Source of the DNA: Desulfoscipio geothermicus
GTDB lineage: Bacteria; Bacillota; Desulfotomaculia; Desulfotomaculales; Desulfallaceae
DNA: 64,000 nucleotides
Direction: 5' to 3'
NCBI GenBank assembly: GCA_016841905.1
Contig: JAENYF010000007.1
Coordinates: 17,851-81,850 of the forward strand
The notes under the pieces are model-generated. The model had not been told where the DNA came from. It saw only the letters and a program-made list of their open reading frames with translations, and made no database searches. Made by a program: the position numbers and the translations under genes. Shown in pieces: positions 38,799 to 49,577 of this stretch (its first letter is position 1; each line of letters opens with the position of its first letter).

Positions 38799-40406
38799 TC
38801 CGGTAGCGGAATACGCTTGACCGGGAGCGCTGTGATAATAATTAATATTGATGTCCGGAAAAATATTATTTCTATATTCTAAATGGCCTAACAGACCTTC
38901 ATCTATATTGTTGTTTTTAATTTGATCATACAACCGCAGAAAGTTTTGTACATGCTGTTTGGTGCGCCGTATAGCATATTCCACCATAGTTCCGGTATAC
39001 ATAATAAAAGCCCAGTCGCTGCTTTGGGCCAGCAATAACTCTCTGGCAGCCTGCTTGATAGCCCGCTGTTTGAGGCCGTCGGGATAGGTATTAGCATCCA
39101 CCAGCTCGGTCATTTTTTCGGCCATAATATGCAAGTGCCGGTAAACCCAATCGTTTTCTCTGCACAGCCATACTTCGTTGTAGCCATTATTGCCCCAGGT
39201 AGAGGGGCAGGGTGTGGCCACCTGGTTACAAGGGTATTTTTTTAGATAATCATGCGGTGTAATTGTTTCAATGCTGGGAAAATCGTAATATGCTTTACGA
39301 AGGACCTGTTTTAGCCAGTCGGGTCCTTCAAACCACCAGTGACCAAACAACTCTGCATCGTAAGGTGCAATAATGATGGGTTCCCGGTCCATTAACGAAT
39401 TTAAATGTGTTATTTGGTGTTCCCTATTGAACAGGAAGTTACCGGCATGGGTATCGGCTTTACACAGTGCATTTTCCCTGCAGTAAGGTTGTTTCTCGCA
39501 ATCTTTACCCGTGACACGAAAATATTTGAGCCCGGTGTTAACCCTGATCCCGTCCGGATGAATATATGGCGAAATATAATCGTAATCTAAATCGTGGCCG
39601 ATATCTCTGTAGTATTCACGGTAATCATAATCACCGGGGTATCCTTCATTGGAGCTCCAGACCTGTTTAGAGGATTCGATATCCCTGCCGAAAACGGCTA
39701 CTCCGGAGCGGCAAAAAATAGGCGCGTAAATACCATACTTGGGTCTATGTGACGCGAACAGCACTCCGTGAGTATCCGTAAAGAAATATTTTATATCAAA
39801 TTCGTTTAGGATGTCATCTACCCCATAAGTATAAGCACATTCAGGCAGCCAGAGCCCCAATGGCTTATGGCCGAAATGCGCAGCATAAAGGTCTACGGCT
39901 GCACCAACCTGGGCACGCACTGCTTCGGGTTGATTTATCAGCAGAGGCAGAAAACCGTGTGTCCCCGCACAGGTGATCACCTCTAACCGGCCGTAATCCT
40001 GTAATTTTTTAAATGCACTTACCAGATTGCGCTGATATTTCTCAGCAAAAAGGTATCTAATACGATAAAGCCGGTCCCTATACATGATTGCTGTTGGATG
40101 AAAGGCCGAGTCTCTTGTACGTACCGTTTCTTTTTCCGCAAGATCGATCAATTTATTAAGATACCTCAGGTACCTCTCCTGTAAAAGCCCGTCTGTTAAC
40201 ATGGTTATCAGAGGGGGGGACAGAGAAATAGTCAGTCTAAAAGGAACATTTTCTTCAACAAGCTCATCAAAGTTATCGATTAGTGGTATATAAGTTTCAG
40301 TAATAGCTTCGTATAACCATCTTTCTTCCAAAAAATTCTCATCTTCGGGATGTCGTACAAACGGCAAATGTGCATGCAGTACAAAGCACAGGTATCCTTT
40401 ACCCAA
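38796..40406 (-). CDS. GH57 family 1,4-alpha-glucan branching enzyme
   Basis: 536 residues. Starts GYLCFVLHAHLPFVRHPE, the GH57 N-terminal His pair, with FRLTISLSPPLITML next. The nucleophile Glu is in LWLPECAYTYG (about 190) and the acid/base Asp in IIAPYDAELFGHWWFEGPDWL region (about 350; FGHWWFEG). The DUF1957-type C-terminal helical domain with SSDWAFIMYTGTM is present; this matches TK1436-like branching enzymes rather than GH57 amylases. It would introduce alpha-1,6 branches in glycogen. The DUF4912 gene lies 29 bases upstream on the same strand. Confidence 0.9.
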   Translation of the reverse strand: MGKGYLCFVLHAHLPFVRHPEDENFLEERWLYEAITETYIPLIDNFDELVEENVPFRLTISLSPPLITMLTDGLLQERYLRYLNKLIDLAEKETVRTRDSAFHPTAIMYRDRLYRIRYLFAEKYQRNLVSAFKKLQDYGRLEVITCAGTHGFLPLLINQPEAVRAQVGAAVDLYAAHFGHKPLGLWLPECAYTYGVDDILNEFDIKYFFTDTHGVLFASHRPKYGIYAPIFCRSGVAVFGRDIESSKQVWSSNEGYPGDYDYREYYRDIGHDLDYDYISPYIHPDGIRVNTGLKYFRVTGKDCEKQPYCRENALCKADTHAGNFLFNREHQITHLNSLMDREPIIIAPYDAELFGHWWFEGPDWLKQVLRKAYYDFPSIETITPHDYLKKYPCNQVATPCPSTWGNNGYNEVWLCRENDWVYRHLHIMAEKMTELVDANTYPDGLKQRAIKQAARELLLAQSSDWAFIMYTGTMVEYAIRRTKQHVQNFLRLYDQIKNNNIDEGLLGHLEYRNNIFPDININYYHSAPGQAYSATG

Positions 40407-40435
40407 AATTTACTCCCCTTTATTTTATATTATGA

Positions 40436-41164
40436 TTAATTTTTTCGATTCCCCAAACCGGGTGAACTCATGCCTACTGAGATAAGGCCCATACCCCGGC
40501 CAAATTCTTTCGGTATAGTAGGGGAACTGCCCAAATAAGTTCGATTGAGGGTGCGATAAATATCTTCAATCCACATCCATTCTTCATCAAGTAAGTTGGA
40601 AACATCCATACTAGGTGTTTTCACTATATTGGAACGCAGTAAGGTAATAAAAGTACCATCGGGGAAAAGCCTACCCAGGTCCACACAAAACGAAGAATTG
40701 GGCCGAGCCACGTCAATATGCCAGCTATCAACAGTATCATGAATTGAAATGTCGGTAAAATCATTGGCATTAGTACCATTAAAATCTTCTACGCCTGTGA
40801 TATCATATACACGTAAAATAGACAGGGAATTATTCCAGGCGTCATGACCATATTGATTGCTAAATTCATTCTGTTTGGCAGCCGATATTTCCCAATAAGC
40901 AAAAATCCAGTTGGGATCGCGTACCATTAGCGTCATGCGATCCTTGCCGTAATACCAGGGAATTACGGGCATCTCAGGTTTTGCTGCCGGTTGGGGTGGA
41001 AAGACGACGGGAATAGCCAGTTCCTCGGCATACTCTTCCTTGACGGCAATTGGTACATGCCGTGGTACAGGCTTTTTTTGTTTATTCCGGGCCGACCATA
41101 AGAAAATAGTCAGGAGCACTAATATCAGAGCACCTCCCAGGACCCAGGTAAAAGATACAATCAA
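40436..41164 (-). CDS. DUF4912 protein with N-terminal membrane anchor
   Basis: 242 residues. A single helix at about 5-24 (TWVLGGALILVLLTIFLWS) is followed by a Pro-rich linker and the DUF4912 domain (about 67-210) with WYYGKDRMTLMVRDPNWIF and AYWEIS. The domain is uncharacterised but often found beside GH57 DUF1957 genes, as here; a glucan-associated role is inferred from that. Starts the two-gene unit with the branching enzyme. Confidence 0.85.
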   Translation of the reverse strand: MIVSFTWVLGGALILVLLTIFLWSARNKQKKPVPRHVPIAVKEEYAEELAIPVVFPPQPAAKPEMPVIPWYYGKDRMTLMVRDPNWIFAYWEISAAKQNEFSNQYGHDAWNNSLSILRVYDITGVEDFNGTNANDFTDISIHDTVDSWHIDVARPNSSFCVDLGRLFPDGTFITLLRSNIVKTPSMDVSNLLDEEWMWIEDIYRTLNRTYLGSSPTIPKEFGRGMGLISVGMSSPGLGNRKN

Positions 41165-41469
41165 TGCAATGCCCTCCTCATCTTAAATAATTGTAAACTA
41201 CTTGCGGTAAATATCTAAATCCTTGAGGGTATATATCACGTTTGAAGCAGCGTGATCATATGCGGCGTTTTTTGGGATAGACCTAACATTTCCGCGGCAT
41301 AATTGTTTTATCCGTGAAGACTTTTTTATTATGGCCACAACTCTTTGTGATTATAATGCTTTTATTAAACAGTATTGCCGTAGCTAGCAAAAAAATTTTT
41401 TACCTGGCAGGTATATTTGTCTAAATAATAGAAAAATAAAAGTATTTAAAATTATTGGAGGTGAAAAAC
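41165..41469. other. 305-base divergent intergenic region
   Basis: Lies between the divergent DUF4912 and CoA-binding genes. It contains an inverted repeat ATCACG-N10-CGTGAT (41235-41256) that could be an operator; no operator family is recognised. A/T-rich stretches near 41380-41450 probably hold the rightward promoter. Confidence 0.35.
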
Positions 41470-41892
41470 ATGCACTGTGACGACAAAGAGCAGCAAGTAA
41501 AGGAAATATTAGAGCAAAACAGCACTATTGCTGTGGTTGGGCTTTCCGATAATCCCACCCGTGCAAGTTACAGGGTAGCTCAATATATGAAGGAGCATGG
41601 GTATCGTATTATACCTGTAAACCCGCGATTAAAAACAGTGCTGGGTGAAACCTCTTATCCTGATCTGTTGTCAATCCCGGATAATGTGGATATAGTAAAT
41701 GTATTCCGCCGCAGCGAGGATGTACCACCCATCGTCGACGATGCGCTCAAGATTAAGCCCAATGCCGTCTGGCTGCAGCTGGATATTATTAATCAAGAAG
41801 CAGCCGCAAAATGCAGGGAGGCCGGGGTCGGCATAATCATGGATAAATGCATTAAAGTGGAACATTGCAGGTTCTTCCCCGAGGAAGCTTAA
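41470..41892 (+). CDS. CoA-binding domain protein (YccU-like)
   Basis: 140 residues from ATG 41470, six bases after GGAGGTG. Rossmann-type CoA_binding_2 domain: TIAVVGLSDNPTRASYRVA near the start, GYRIIPVNP and VNVFRRSEDVP, then IMDKCIKVEH near the end. The family binds CoA in structures; no reaction is known. One base separates its stop from nth. Confidence 0.88.
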   Translation: MHCDDKEQQVKEILEQNSTIAVVGLSDNPTRASYRVAQYMKEHGYRIIPVNPRLKTVLGETSYPDLLSIPDNVDIVNVFRRSEDVPPIVDDALKIKPNAVWLQLDIINQEAAAKCREAGVGIIMDKCIKVEHCRFFPEEA

Positions 41893-41893
41893 C

Positions 41894-42523
41894 ATGATTT
41901 ATAAAAAAAAAGTAATAGAACTGCTGGCCGAACATATACCCAATGCCGAACCAACTTTGCAATTTAATAACCCTTTTGAATTATTAATAGCTGTTATTCT
42001 GTCCGCCCAGTGTACCGATAAACAAGTAAATAAAACCACGGAAGTGTTGTTTAAGAAATATAAAACACCGCAAGATTTTGCGGCTTTAAGTCAGCATGAG
42101 TTGGCCGAAGAAATTAAAGGCTGTGGCTTATACCGCAATAAAAGTTTGCATATCATTAAAACCTGTAAGCTAATATCGGAAAGGTACGGAGGGCGGGTGC
42201 CGAATAATTTCATAGCTTTGCAGGCTTTGCCTGGAGTAGGTCGTAAAACAGCAAACGTGGTGCTGAACTTAGGTTTCGGTAAACCCACCTTACCTGTCGA
42301 TACACATGTTTACCGGGTGGCCCGTAGACTAGGCCTCTCTGCCGGCAATACGCCTCGCATGGTAGAAAAGGATTTAACCGATCTGATTCCCGTAGCTGAG
42401 CGTGGTGTCTGGCACCACCGGTTGATTCATTTCGGACGCTCTGTTTGTACTGCACGAAACCCGAAATGTGCTGAATGTGTAGTGGAGCAATATTGCCTGA
42501 GGGCAAAAAGGAGACATGATTAA
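41894..42523 (+). CDS. nth: endonuclease III
   Basis: 209 residues. DNA glycosylase/AP lyase for oxidised pyrimidines. Helix-hairpin-helix LPGVGRKTANVVLN has the catalytic Lys (about 120), and the Asp is in VDTHVYRVA (about 138). The 4Fe-4S ligands are the late cysteines in CTARNPKCAECVVEQYC. Overlaps the longest frame of trmL. Confidence 0.96.
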   Translation: MIYKKKVIELLAEHIPNAEPTLQFNNPFELLIAVILSAQCTDKQVNKTTEVLFKKYKTPQDFAALSQHELAEEIKGCGLYRNKSLHIIKTCKLISERYGGRVPNNFIALQALPGVGRKTANVVLNLGFGKPTLPVDTHVYRVARRLGLSAGNTPRMVEKDLTDLIPVAERGVWHHRLIHFGRSVCTARNPKCAECVVEQYCLRAKRRHD

Positions 42524-42524
42524 C

Positions 42525-43004
42525 ATGCATCTGGTGCTGGTGGAACCCGAAATACCGGCTAATACAGGTAATGTGGCCCGTACCTGTGCCGTTACCGGTG
42601 CGGAGTTACACCTGGTAAAGCCGCTGGGCTTTTCGGTTGATGACAAGCATTTAAAAAGAGCCGGGCTGGATTACTGGCATTTATTAACAATACATTATCA
42701 TGACAATTTGGACGAATTTTTTAAAGCTTATCCGGATGGCCGCTTTCACCTGGCGACCACCAAGGGCGGCAGGGTTTATACAGAAGTCAAATACGGACCG
42801 GACGACTTTTTGCTTTTTGGCAAGGAAACAGCCGGCTTGCCGAAGGATATTCTCCGGCGCTACCGGGATTGCTGCATTCGCATTCCCATGCTAAGCGAGG
42901 CCCGGTCCTTAAACCTCTCCAACTCGGTGGCTGTGATATTGTTTGAAGCGCTGCGCCGGAACGGTTTCCCCGGCCTGCAGCAGACAGCTGTGGAATACCC
43001 ATAA
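42525..43004 (+). CDS. trmL: tRNA (cytidine(34)-2'-O)-methyltransferase
   Basis: 159 residues from ATG 42525; ATG 42516 gives three more residues but sits only two bases after GGAG. SPOUT knot methylase of wobble position 34. Motifs: LVEPEIPANTGNVARTC at the start, LLFGKETAGLP and the knot SLNLSNSVAVILFEALR. Immediately follows nth. Confidence 0.93.
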   Translation: MHLVLVEPEIPANTGNVARTCAVTGAELHLVKPLGFSVDDKHLKRAGLDYWHLLTIHYHDNLDEFFKAYPDGRFHLATTKGGRVYTEVKYGPDDFLLFGKETAGLPKDILRRYRDCCIRIPMLSEARSLNLSNSVAVILFEALRRNGFPGLQQTAVEYP

Positions 43005-43039
43005 AACAATTGAGAAAATAACTATTTTGAGATAAAATT

Positions 43040-43063
43040 CCCTTGAGACCAAGGGGTTTTTTT
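43040..43063 (+). terminator. intrinsic terminator after trmL
   Basis: CCCTTG-AGAC-CAAGGG (43040-43055) followed by GTTTTTTT. A second, weaker GCGCG-based hairpin with TTTTT follows near 43090-43126. Confidence 0.82.
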
Positions 43064-43170
43064 GTACTTTAGTAAACTATGCTTGCCATAAAGCGCGCTC
43101 AGAGGGAGCCGAATAGGCGCGTTTTTCTGGTTAACTAATAAACGATTATATGTTGACGGGGGTTTTAAGA

Positions 43171-46100
43171 TTGTTTGTCCACCTGCACGTACACACCGAA
43201 TACAGCCTGCTGGACGGGGCGGCCAGGATCAAGAAAGCGGTTAGTTCAGCTGTCCAAATGGGCATGCCTTCACTGGCCATTACCGACCACGGGGTTATGT
43301 ATGGCGTGGTAGATTTCTACAAGACCTGTAAGAAGGAAAACATCAATCCCATCATCGGCTGTGAGGTGTATGTGGCACCGCGTACCAGGCATGATCGTAC
43401 GCCCCGAGTGGATGATAATTTGCATCACCTGGTACTGCTGGCGGAAAATAACACCGGGCTGAGAAATCTATTTACGCTGGTTTCTCAAGCTTTCACCGAA
43501 GGATTTTATTATAAGCCGCGGGTGGATAAAGAACTGTTAGCTGCTCACAGCCGGGGATTAATCGCGCTAAGCGGCTGTATCGCCGGCGAAGTGGCCTCTA
43601 ATATTATCAAGGATAACCCTGCCCAGGCAGCGCAAAGCGCGGCTGATTATGTAGATATATTTGGCAAGGATAATTTTTACCTGGAGCTGCAGGACCATGG
43701 TTTTGCGGAGCAAAAAACCGCCAACCGGGGGCTGCTGCAGCTGCATAAAAAAATCGGCATACCGCTGGTGACCACTAACGATGTGCACTATGTTTTACGG
43801 GAGCACGCGGAAATGCAGGATGTGCTGTTATGCGTGCAAACCGGCCGGACTGTGGATGATCCCGGGCGCATGAAATTTCAGTCCCAAGAGTTATACTTGA
43901 AAAGTGAACAGGAAATGGCCATGCTGTTCGGAGAGCTTACTGAGGCGATGGGGAATACCGTCCGCATTGCCGAACGCTGCCACGTTGAGCTGGAATTTGG
44001 TAATTTACACCTGCCCGAGTATCAGGTGCCCGAAGGTCATACCCTGGACTCCTATCTTCGGGAACTGTGCCTCCAAGGTATTAACTGGCGCTACGGTGGT
44101 ATAAATGACGACGTGCTTAAGAGATTGGATTATGAACTTGGCGTTATTAGTCAAATGGGCTTTTCTGCTTACTTTTTAATTGTGTGGGATTTTATTCATT
44201 ATGCCCGGCAGCAGGGCATCCCGGTGGGGCCCGGCCGCGGCTCGGCGGCGGGCAGCGTGGTGGCCTATGTGCTGGGCATTACCGAGCTGGACCCGCTAAA
44301 GTACGATTTGCTGTTTGAGCGGTTTTTAAACCCCGAAAGGGTGTCCATGCCGGATATAGATATCGACTTCTGCTATGAAAGACGCGGCGAGGTCATCGAG
44401 TATGTGACCAGAAAATACGGTGCCGATAAAGTATCCCAGATTGCCACTTTCGGCACCATGGCTGCCAAGGCGGCCATCCGGGATGTGGGCCGGGCGCTGG
44501 GGATGCCCTACGGCGATGTGGACCGCATTGCCAAGCTGGTGCCCAACGATTTGGGCATTACCATCGAAAAAGCACTGCAGGATTCCCCCGAATTGAGCCA
44601 GGCCAACCAGCAGGACGACCAGGTGCATAAGTTACTCGACATGGCCGCGCTGGTGGAAGGTATGCCCCGGCATGCCTCCACTCACGCTGCAGGAGTGGTG
44701 ATTACCCAGGAACCCCTGACCCATTACCTGCCGTTGTATAAGGCTGCGGACGGCCCACTGACCACCCAGTTTGCCAAGGACCCGGTGGAGGAACTGGGCC
44801 TTTTGAAAATGGACTTTTTGGGGCTGCGTACCCTAACGGTGATCGCCGATGCGGTGCGGGCGATCGAGCAAAATCATGGTGTAAAAATAGAAATTAATGA
44901 AATCCCCCTGGACGATCCGCTCACCTTTGAACTGCTTTGCCGCGGCGAAGCGGTGGGCGTGTTCCAGCTGGAAGGCAGCGGCATGCGCGCTATCCTGAAA
45001 GAGTTAAAGCCTGAGCTGTTTGAGGATATCATCGCCCTGGTCGCCCTGTACCGGCCCGGCCCGCTGGGCAGTGGTATGGTGGATGACTTTATTAAAAGCA
45101 AACACGGCGAAAAAAAGGTGGAATACCTGCATCCAATCCTGGAGCCTATTTTAAAAGACACCTACGGAGTAATTCTTTACCAGGAGCAGGTTATGCGCAT
45201 TGCCAGTGACCTGGGTGGCTTTACCCTGGGCGAGGCCGATTTAATGCGCCGGGCGATGGGTAAGAAAAAACCGGAAATACTGGCCGGGCTGCGGCTCCAG
45301 TTTACCGAGGGCGCGGTGAAAAACAATGTGGACGGCGAGATTGCCGGGCAGGTCTTTGATTTAATTGAGTACTTTGCCGGGTACGGGTTTAATAAAAGCC
45401 ACTCGGCGGCTTACGCGTTTGTCACTTTCCAGACGGCTTATTTAAAGGCCAACTACCCGGTGGAGTTTATGGCGGCGCTATTAACCTCTGTACGAGATAA
45501 TACGGATAAGGTATCCGCTTATATTGAGGAGTGCCGGCACATGGGCATTCCTGTGCTGCCACCGGACGTGAACATCAGCGGCGTGGATTTTACCGCAGCC
45601 GGCGACAGCATTCGGTTTGGTCTGGCCGCCATTAAAAACGTAGGTTTAAATGCGGTTAAATCCATCATTGAAGCCAAAGAAAAAGGCAAGCCTTATTCCT
45701 CTTTTGCCGACTTTTGCCAGCGTGTGGACACCCGGGTAGTCAACCGCCGGGTGCTGGAAAATTTAATTAAGAGCGGCGCCCTGGATTCCCTGGGCCACCG
45801 TCGCTCACAAATGATGGCTGTGGTCGACGCCGGACTGGGACTGGCCCAATTAACCCAGCAGGATCGCCAGAACGGTCAGCGCTCACTGTTGGAATTTTGG
45901 GGGGAAGAGGTTAAACAAGCGCTGTCCCTGGATATGCCTAATATTCCTGAGTATGCTACCGGTGACCTGCTGGCTATGGAGAAGGAATCCCTGGGCCTTT
46001 ATGTGAGTGGGCACCCGCTTGATCAATACCGGGAAACCATATTAAGACAGGCCACGCACCAGATAGTGAGCTTGAAGGAACTGGAGGACCGCACTGAAGT

Positions 46101-46599
46101 GGTTGTGGGAGGCATGCTCACCATGATAACGAGAATCACCACCAAACAGGGAGATAATATGGCCTTTGCCAACCTGGAGGATTTGTCCGGTATGGTGGAG
46201 CTGGTTATTTTCCCGCGCAGTTATCAGCTATGCGCTTCGCTGCTCAAGGTGGACAACCCGGTACTGGCCAGGGGAGTAACCGGTATCAATGGGGAAGAGG
46301 TCAAAGTACTGGTTAATTCACTGGAAACGATGACCTTGAGGAGATATGGCGAGCTGTTTATCAAGTTTGAAAATACCTCTCTGGAAACCCTTACCAAGGT
46401 GCAAGCGGTTTTATGTGCTCATCCCGGTGAATGCCCGGTTTACCTGTACTTTCCCGGGGATAAAAAACTGGCGCTGGCGGATCGCCGCTTTTGGGTTAAC
46501 CTGGATTCCGATGTAGTACAGCAGTTAACCGGTCTGATGGGGCCGGAACAGGTAAAAATAAAGGATACGCCTGCGAAACTTGAAGCTTGTCAAACATAA
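43171..46599 (+). CDS. dnaE: DNA polymerase III alpha subunit (DnaE type)
   Basis: 1142 residues from TTG 43171, eight bases after GGGGG; ATG 43150 in the same frame lacks a ribosome site. PHP domain at the start (HLHVHTEYSLLDG, TDHGVMYG), polymerase core with the catalytic aspartates in MPDIDIDFCYERR (about 394-406), and the OB-fold region near 980-1060. DnaE1-type polymerase; in Firmicutes it works beside PolC, which is not in this window. Confidence 0.97.
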   Translation: MFVHLHVHTEYSLLDGAARIKKAVSSAVQMGMPSLAITDHGVMYGVVDFYKTCKKENINPIIGCEVYVAPRTRHDRTPRVDDNLHHLVLLAENNTGLRNLFTLVSQAFTEGFYYKPRVDKELLAAHSRGLIALSGCIAGEVASNIIKDNPAQAAQSAADYVDIFGKDNFYLELQDHGFAEQKTANRGLLQLHKKIGIPLVTTNDVHYVLREHAEMQDVLLCVQTGRTVDDPGRMKFQSQELYLKSEQEMAMLFGELTEAMGNTVRIAERCHVELEFGNLHLPEYQVPEGHTLDSYLRELCLQGINWRYGGINDDVLKRLDYELGVISQMGFSAYFLIVWDFIHYARQQGIPVGPGRGSAAGSVVAYVLGITELDPLKYDLLFERFLNPERVSMPDIDIDFCYERRGEVIEYVTRKYGADKVSQIATFGTMAAKAAIRDVGRALGMPYGDVDRIAKLVPNDLGITIEKALQDSPELSQANQQDDQVHKLLDMAALVEGMPRHASTHAAGVVITQEPLTHYLPLYKAADGPLTTQFAKDPVEELGLLKMDFLGLRTLTVIADAVRAIEQNHGVKIEINEIPLDDPLTFELLCRGEAVGVFQLEGSGMRAILKELKPELFEDIIALVALYRPGPLGSGMVDDFIKSKHGEKKVEYLHPILEPILKDTYGVILYQEQVMRIASDLGGFTLGEADLMRRAMGKKKPEILAGLRLQFTEGAVKNNVDGEIAGQVFDLIEYFAGYGFNKSHSAAYAFVTFQTAYLKANYPVEFMAALLTSVRDNTDKVSAYIEECRHMGIPVLPPDVNISGVDFTAAGDSIRFGLAAIKNVGLNAVKSIIEAKEKGKPYSSFADFCQRVDTRVVNRRVLENLIKSGALDSLGHRRSQMMAVVDAGLGLAQLTQQDRQNGQRSLLEFWGEEVKQALSLDMPNIPEYATGDLLAMEKESLGLYVSGHPLDQYRETILRQATHQIVSLKELEDRTEVVVGGMLTMITRITTKQGDNMAFANLEDLSGMVELVIFPRSYQLCASLLKVDNPVLARGVTGINGEEVKVLVNSLETMTLRRYGELFIKFENTSLETLTKVQAVLCAHPGECPVYLYFPGDKKLALADRRFWVNLDSDVVQQLTGLMGPEQVKIKDTPAKLEACQT

Positions 46600-46760
46600 A
46601 AGGCTATGTTATAACTGCTATTATAAATAATAGCTGGTGATATCCAGGCGCAATATTGGTGAAAATATAACTGCATATTAAAGTTGTGATAGTAAAAAGT
46701 ACTATTGTTAAATAAACTAAATTAATCTAAGCGAAAGAGCTTTGAGGGATAAAGTAGTGA

Positions 46761-47738
<978 letters not shown>

Positions 47739-47749
47739 GAGTGATTTAA

Positions 47750-49501
47750 TTGAGACGCACCACTATAGTATGTACTATCGGACCGGCAACTGAAACAATA
47801 GAAATACTGGAAAAATTGATACTGTCTGGTATGAATGTGGCCAGGATGAACTTTTCCCACGGCACCCATGAGGACCACGCCCGCCGGCTGGCCGTCGTAC
47901 GCCAGGCCGCTGCTAACGTGGGCAAAAATATAGCCGTTATGCTGGATACCAAGGGTCCGGAAATCCGGCTGGGTTACCTGGAAAAGGGTTCTGTGCGTCT
48001 TAAAACAGGAGATACTGTTTACTTGACCACGGAAAACATTAAGGGTAATGAGCAGATCCTGCCGGTTAGCTACCGGGGCTTGCCTAAAGATGTTAAGCCG
48101 GGTGACCTGGTGTTAATATCCGACGGGCTAATTGCCCTGCGGGTGAACAGCATAGCCGGGGAAAGAATTGAATGTACCGTGGAAAACGGCGGTGAACTGA
48201 CCAGCCAAAAGGGGGTCAATGTACCCGGTGTATATGTGAAATTGCCGGCCATCACCGAACGGGATGAGCAGGATATTATTTTTGGTATAGAGCAAAACTT
48301 TGATTTTGTTGCCGCCTCCTTTGTGCGCAGAGCTAACGATGTGCTCACTATTCGCAAAATAATTGAAGATAACGGCGGGCACATGGACATTATCGCCAAG
48401 ATTGAAAACCAGGAGGCCGTAAATAACCTGGATGAAATCATCGAGGTCTCCGATGCTATTATGGTAGCCAGGGGCGACCTGGGTGTGGAAATACCTCCGG
48501 AAGAAGTGCCGCTGATTCAAAAAACCATCATCAATAAGTGCAGGCAGGCAGGCAAGCCGGTGATTACCGCCACCCAAATGTTAGAATCAATGATTCTGAA
48601 CCCGCGTCCCACCAGAGCGGAAGCCAGCGATGTAGCCAACGCCATATTCGACGGCACCGATGCAGTGATGCTGTCGGGCGAAACCGCTGCGGGCAAATAT
48701 CCGGTGGAAGCGGTGGAAACCATGGCCCGCATTGCGGCCCGGGCCGAATCATCCATAAAATATGGCGATTTGCTCAATAGCTATCGCCGGTTGCATTGTA
48801 AAACCGTTACCGACGCCATCAGCCACGCCACCGTCGCCACGGCACAAGACCTGGGAGCTGCAGCGATTATCACTTCTACGGAAACCGGCTATACCGCCCA
48901 AATGGTCAGCAAGTACAGACCACAGGCCCCGATTATTGCCGTGACCACCCAGAAAACGGTGCTGCGTAAAATGGCGCTGGTTTGGGGCGTAGAGCCGCTG
49001 CTGGTGGGGCAATCGGAGGATACGGACAGTATGATCGCTGCTGCTGTGGATGCTTCGCTGACCGCCGGGCTGATCAAGGCCGGGGATTTAATCATCATCA
49101 CCGCCGGCGTGCCGGTTGGTGTTCACGGCACCACCAATTTGATTAAAGTGCACACCGTTGGTGATATTGTGGCCTCGGGTACCGGTATCATTAAACGCTC
49201 CGTCACCGGCAAGGCTTGTGTGGCCAATACCGCCCAGGAAGCTCTGGATAAAATGGAAGCGGGCAGTGTACTGGTAACTTATGCCACCGACCGTGATTTT
49301 ATCCCGGCTATTGAAAAGGCCTGCGCACTGATTACCGAAGCCGGCGGGTTAACTTCTCACGCCGCCATTGTGGGCTTGGAGTTTGGTATCCCGGTAATTG
49401 TGGGTGTGGAAGATGCTGCCAAGGTAATTCCCGACGGCGAAGTAGTCACTGTGGACGGTCAGCGGGGGTTGGTATATAAAGGTGTAGCCAAAGTATTATA
49501 G
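47750..49501 (+). CDS. pyk: pyruvate kinase with C-terminal PEP-utilising domain
   Basis: 583 residues from a TTG start. MNFSHGTHEDH, the metal/catalytic MVARGDLGVEIP (about 243-254) and the TATQMLESM region are present. Residues about 500-583 form the extra phosphohistidine-like domain (GGLTSHAAIVGLEFGIP) seen in Geobacillus-type enzymes. Cotranscribed with pfkA. Confidence 0.97.
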   Translation: MRRTTIVCTIGPATETIEILEKLILSGMNVARMNFSHGTHEDHARRLAVVRQAAANVGKNIAVMLDTKGPEIRLGYLEKGSVRLKTGDTVYLTTENIKGNEQILPVSYRGLPKDVKPGDLVLISDGLIALRVNSIAGERIECTVENGGELTSQKGVNVPGVYVKLPAITERDEQDIIFGIEQNFDFVAASFVRRANDVLTIRKIIEDNGGHMDIIAKIENQEAVNNLDEIIEVSDAIMVARGDLGVEIPPEEVPLIQKTIINKCRQAGKPVITATQMLESMILNPRPTRAEASDVANAIFDGTDAVMLSGETAAGKYPVEAVETMARIAARAESSIKYGDLLNSYRRLHCKTVTDAISHATVATAQDLGAAAIITSTETGYTAQMVSKYRPQAPIIAVTTQKTVLRKMALVWGVEPLLVGQSEDTDSMIAAAVDASLTAGLIKAGDLIIITAGVPVGVHGTTNLIKVHTVGDIVASGTGIIKRSVTGKACVANTAQEALDKMEAGSVLVTYATDRDFIPAIEKACALITEAGGLTSHAAIVGLEFGIPVIVGVEDAAKVIPDGEVVTVDGQRGLVYKGVAKVL

Positions 49502-49577
49502 TTTAAATATTTTTAGTAACTTTTAGGAAAGAACCGCCTTACAGCAGGATATGCTAATGCTGGGAGGCGATTTTTAC

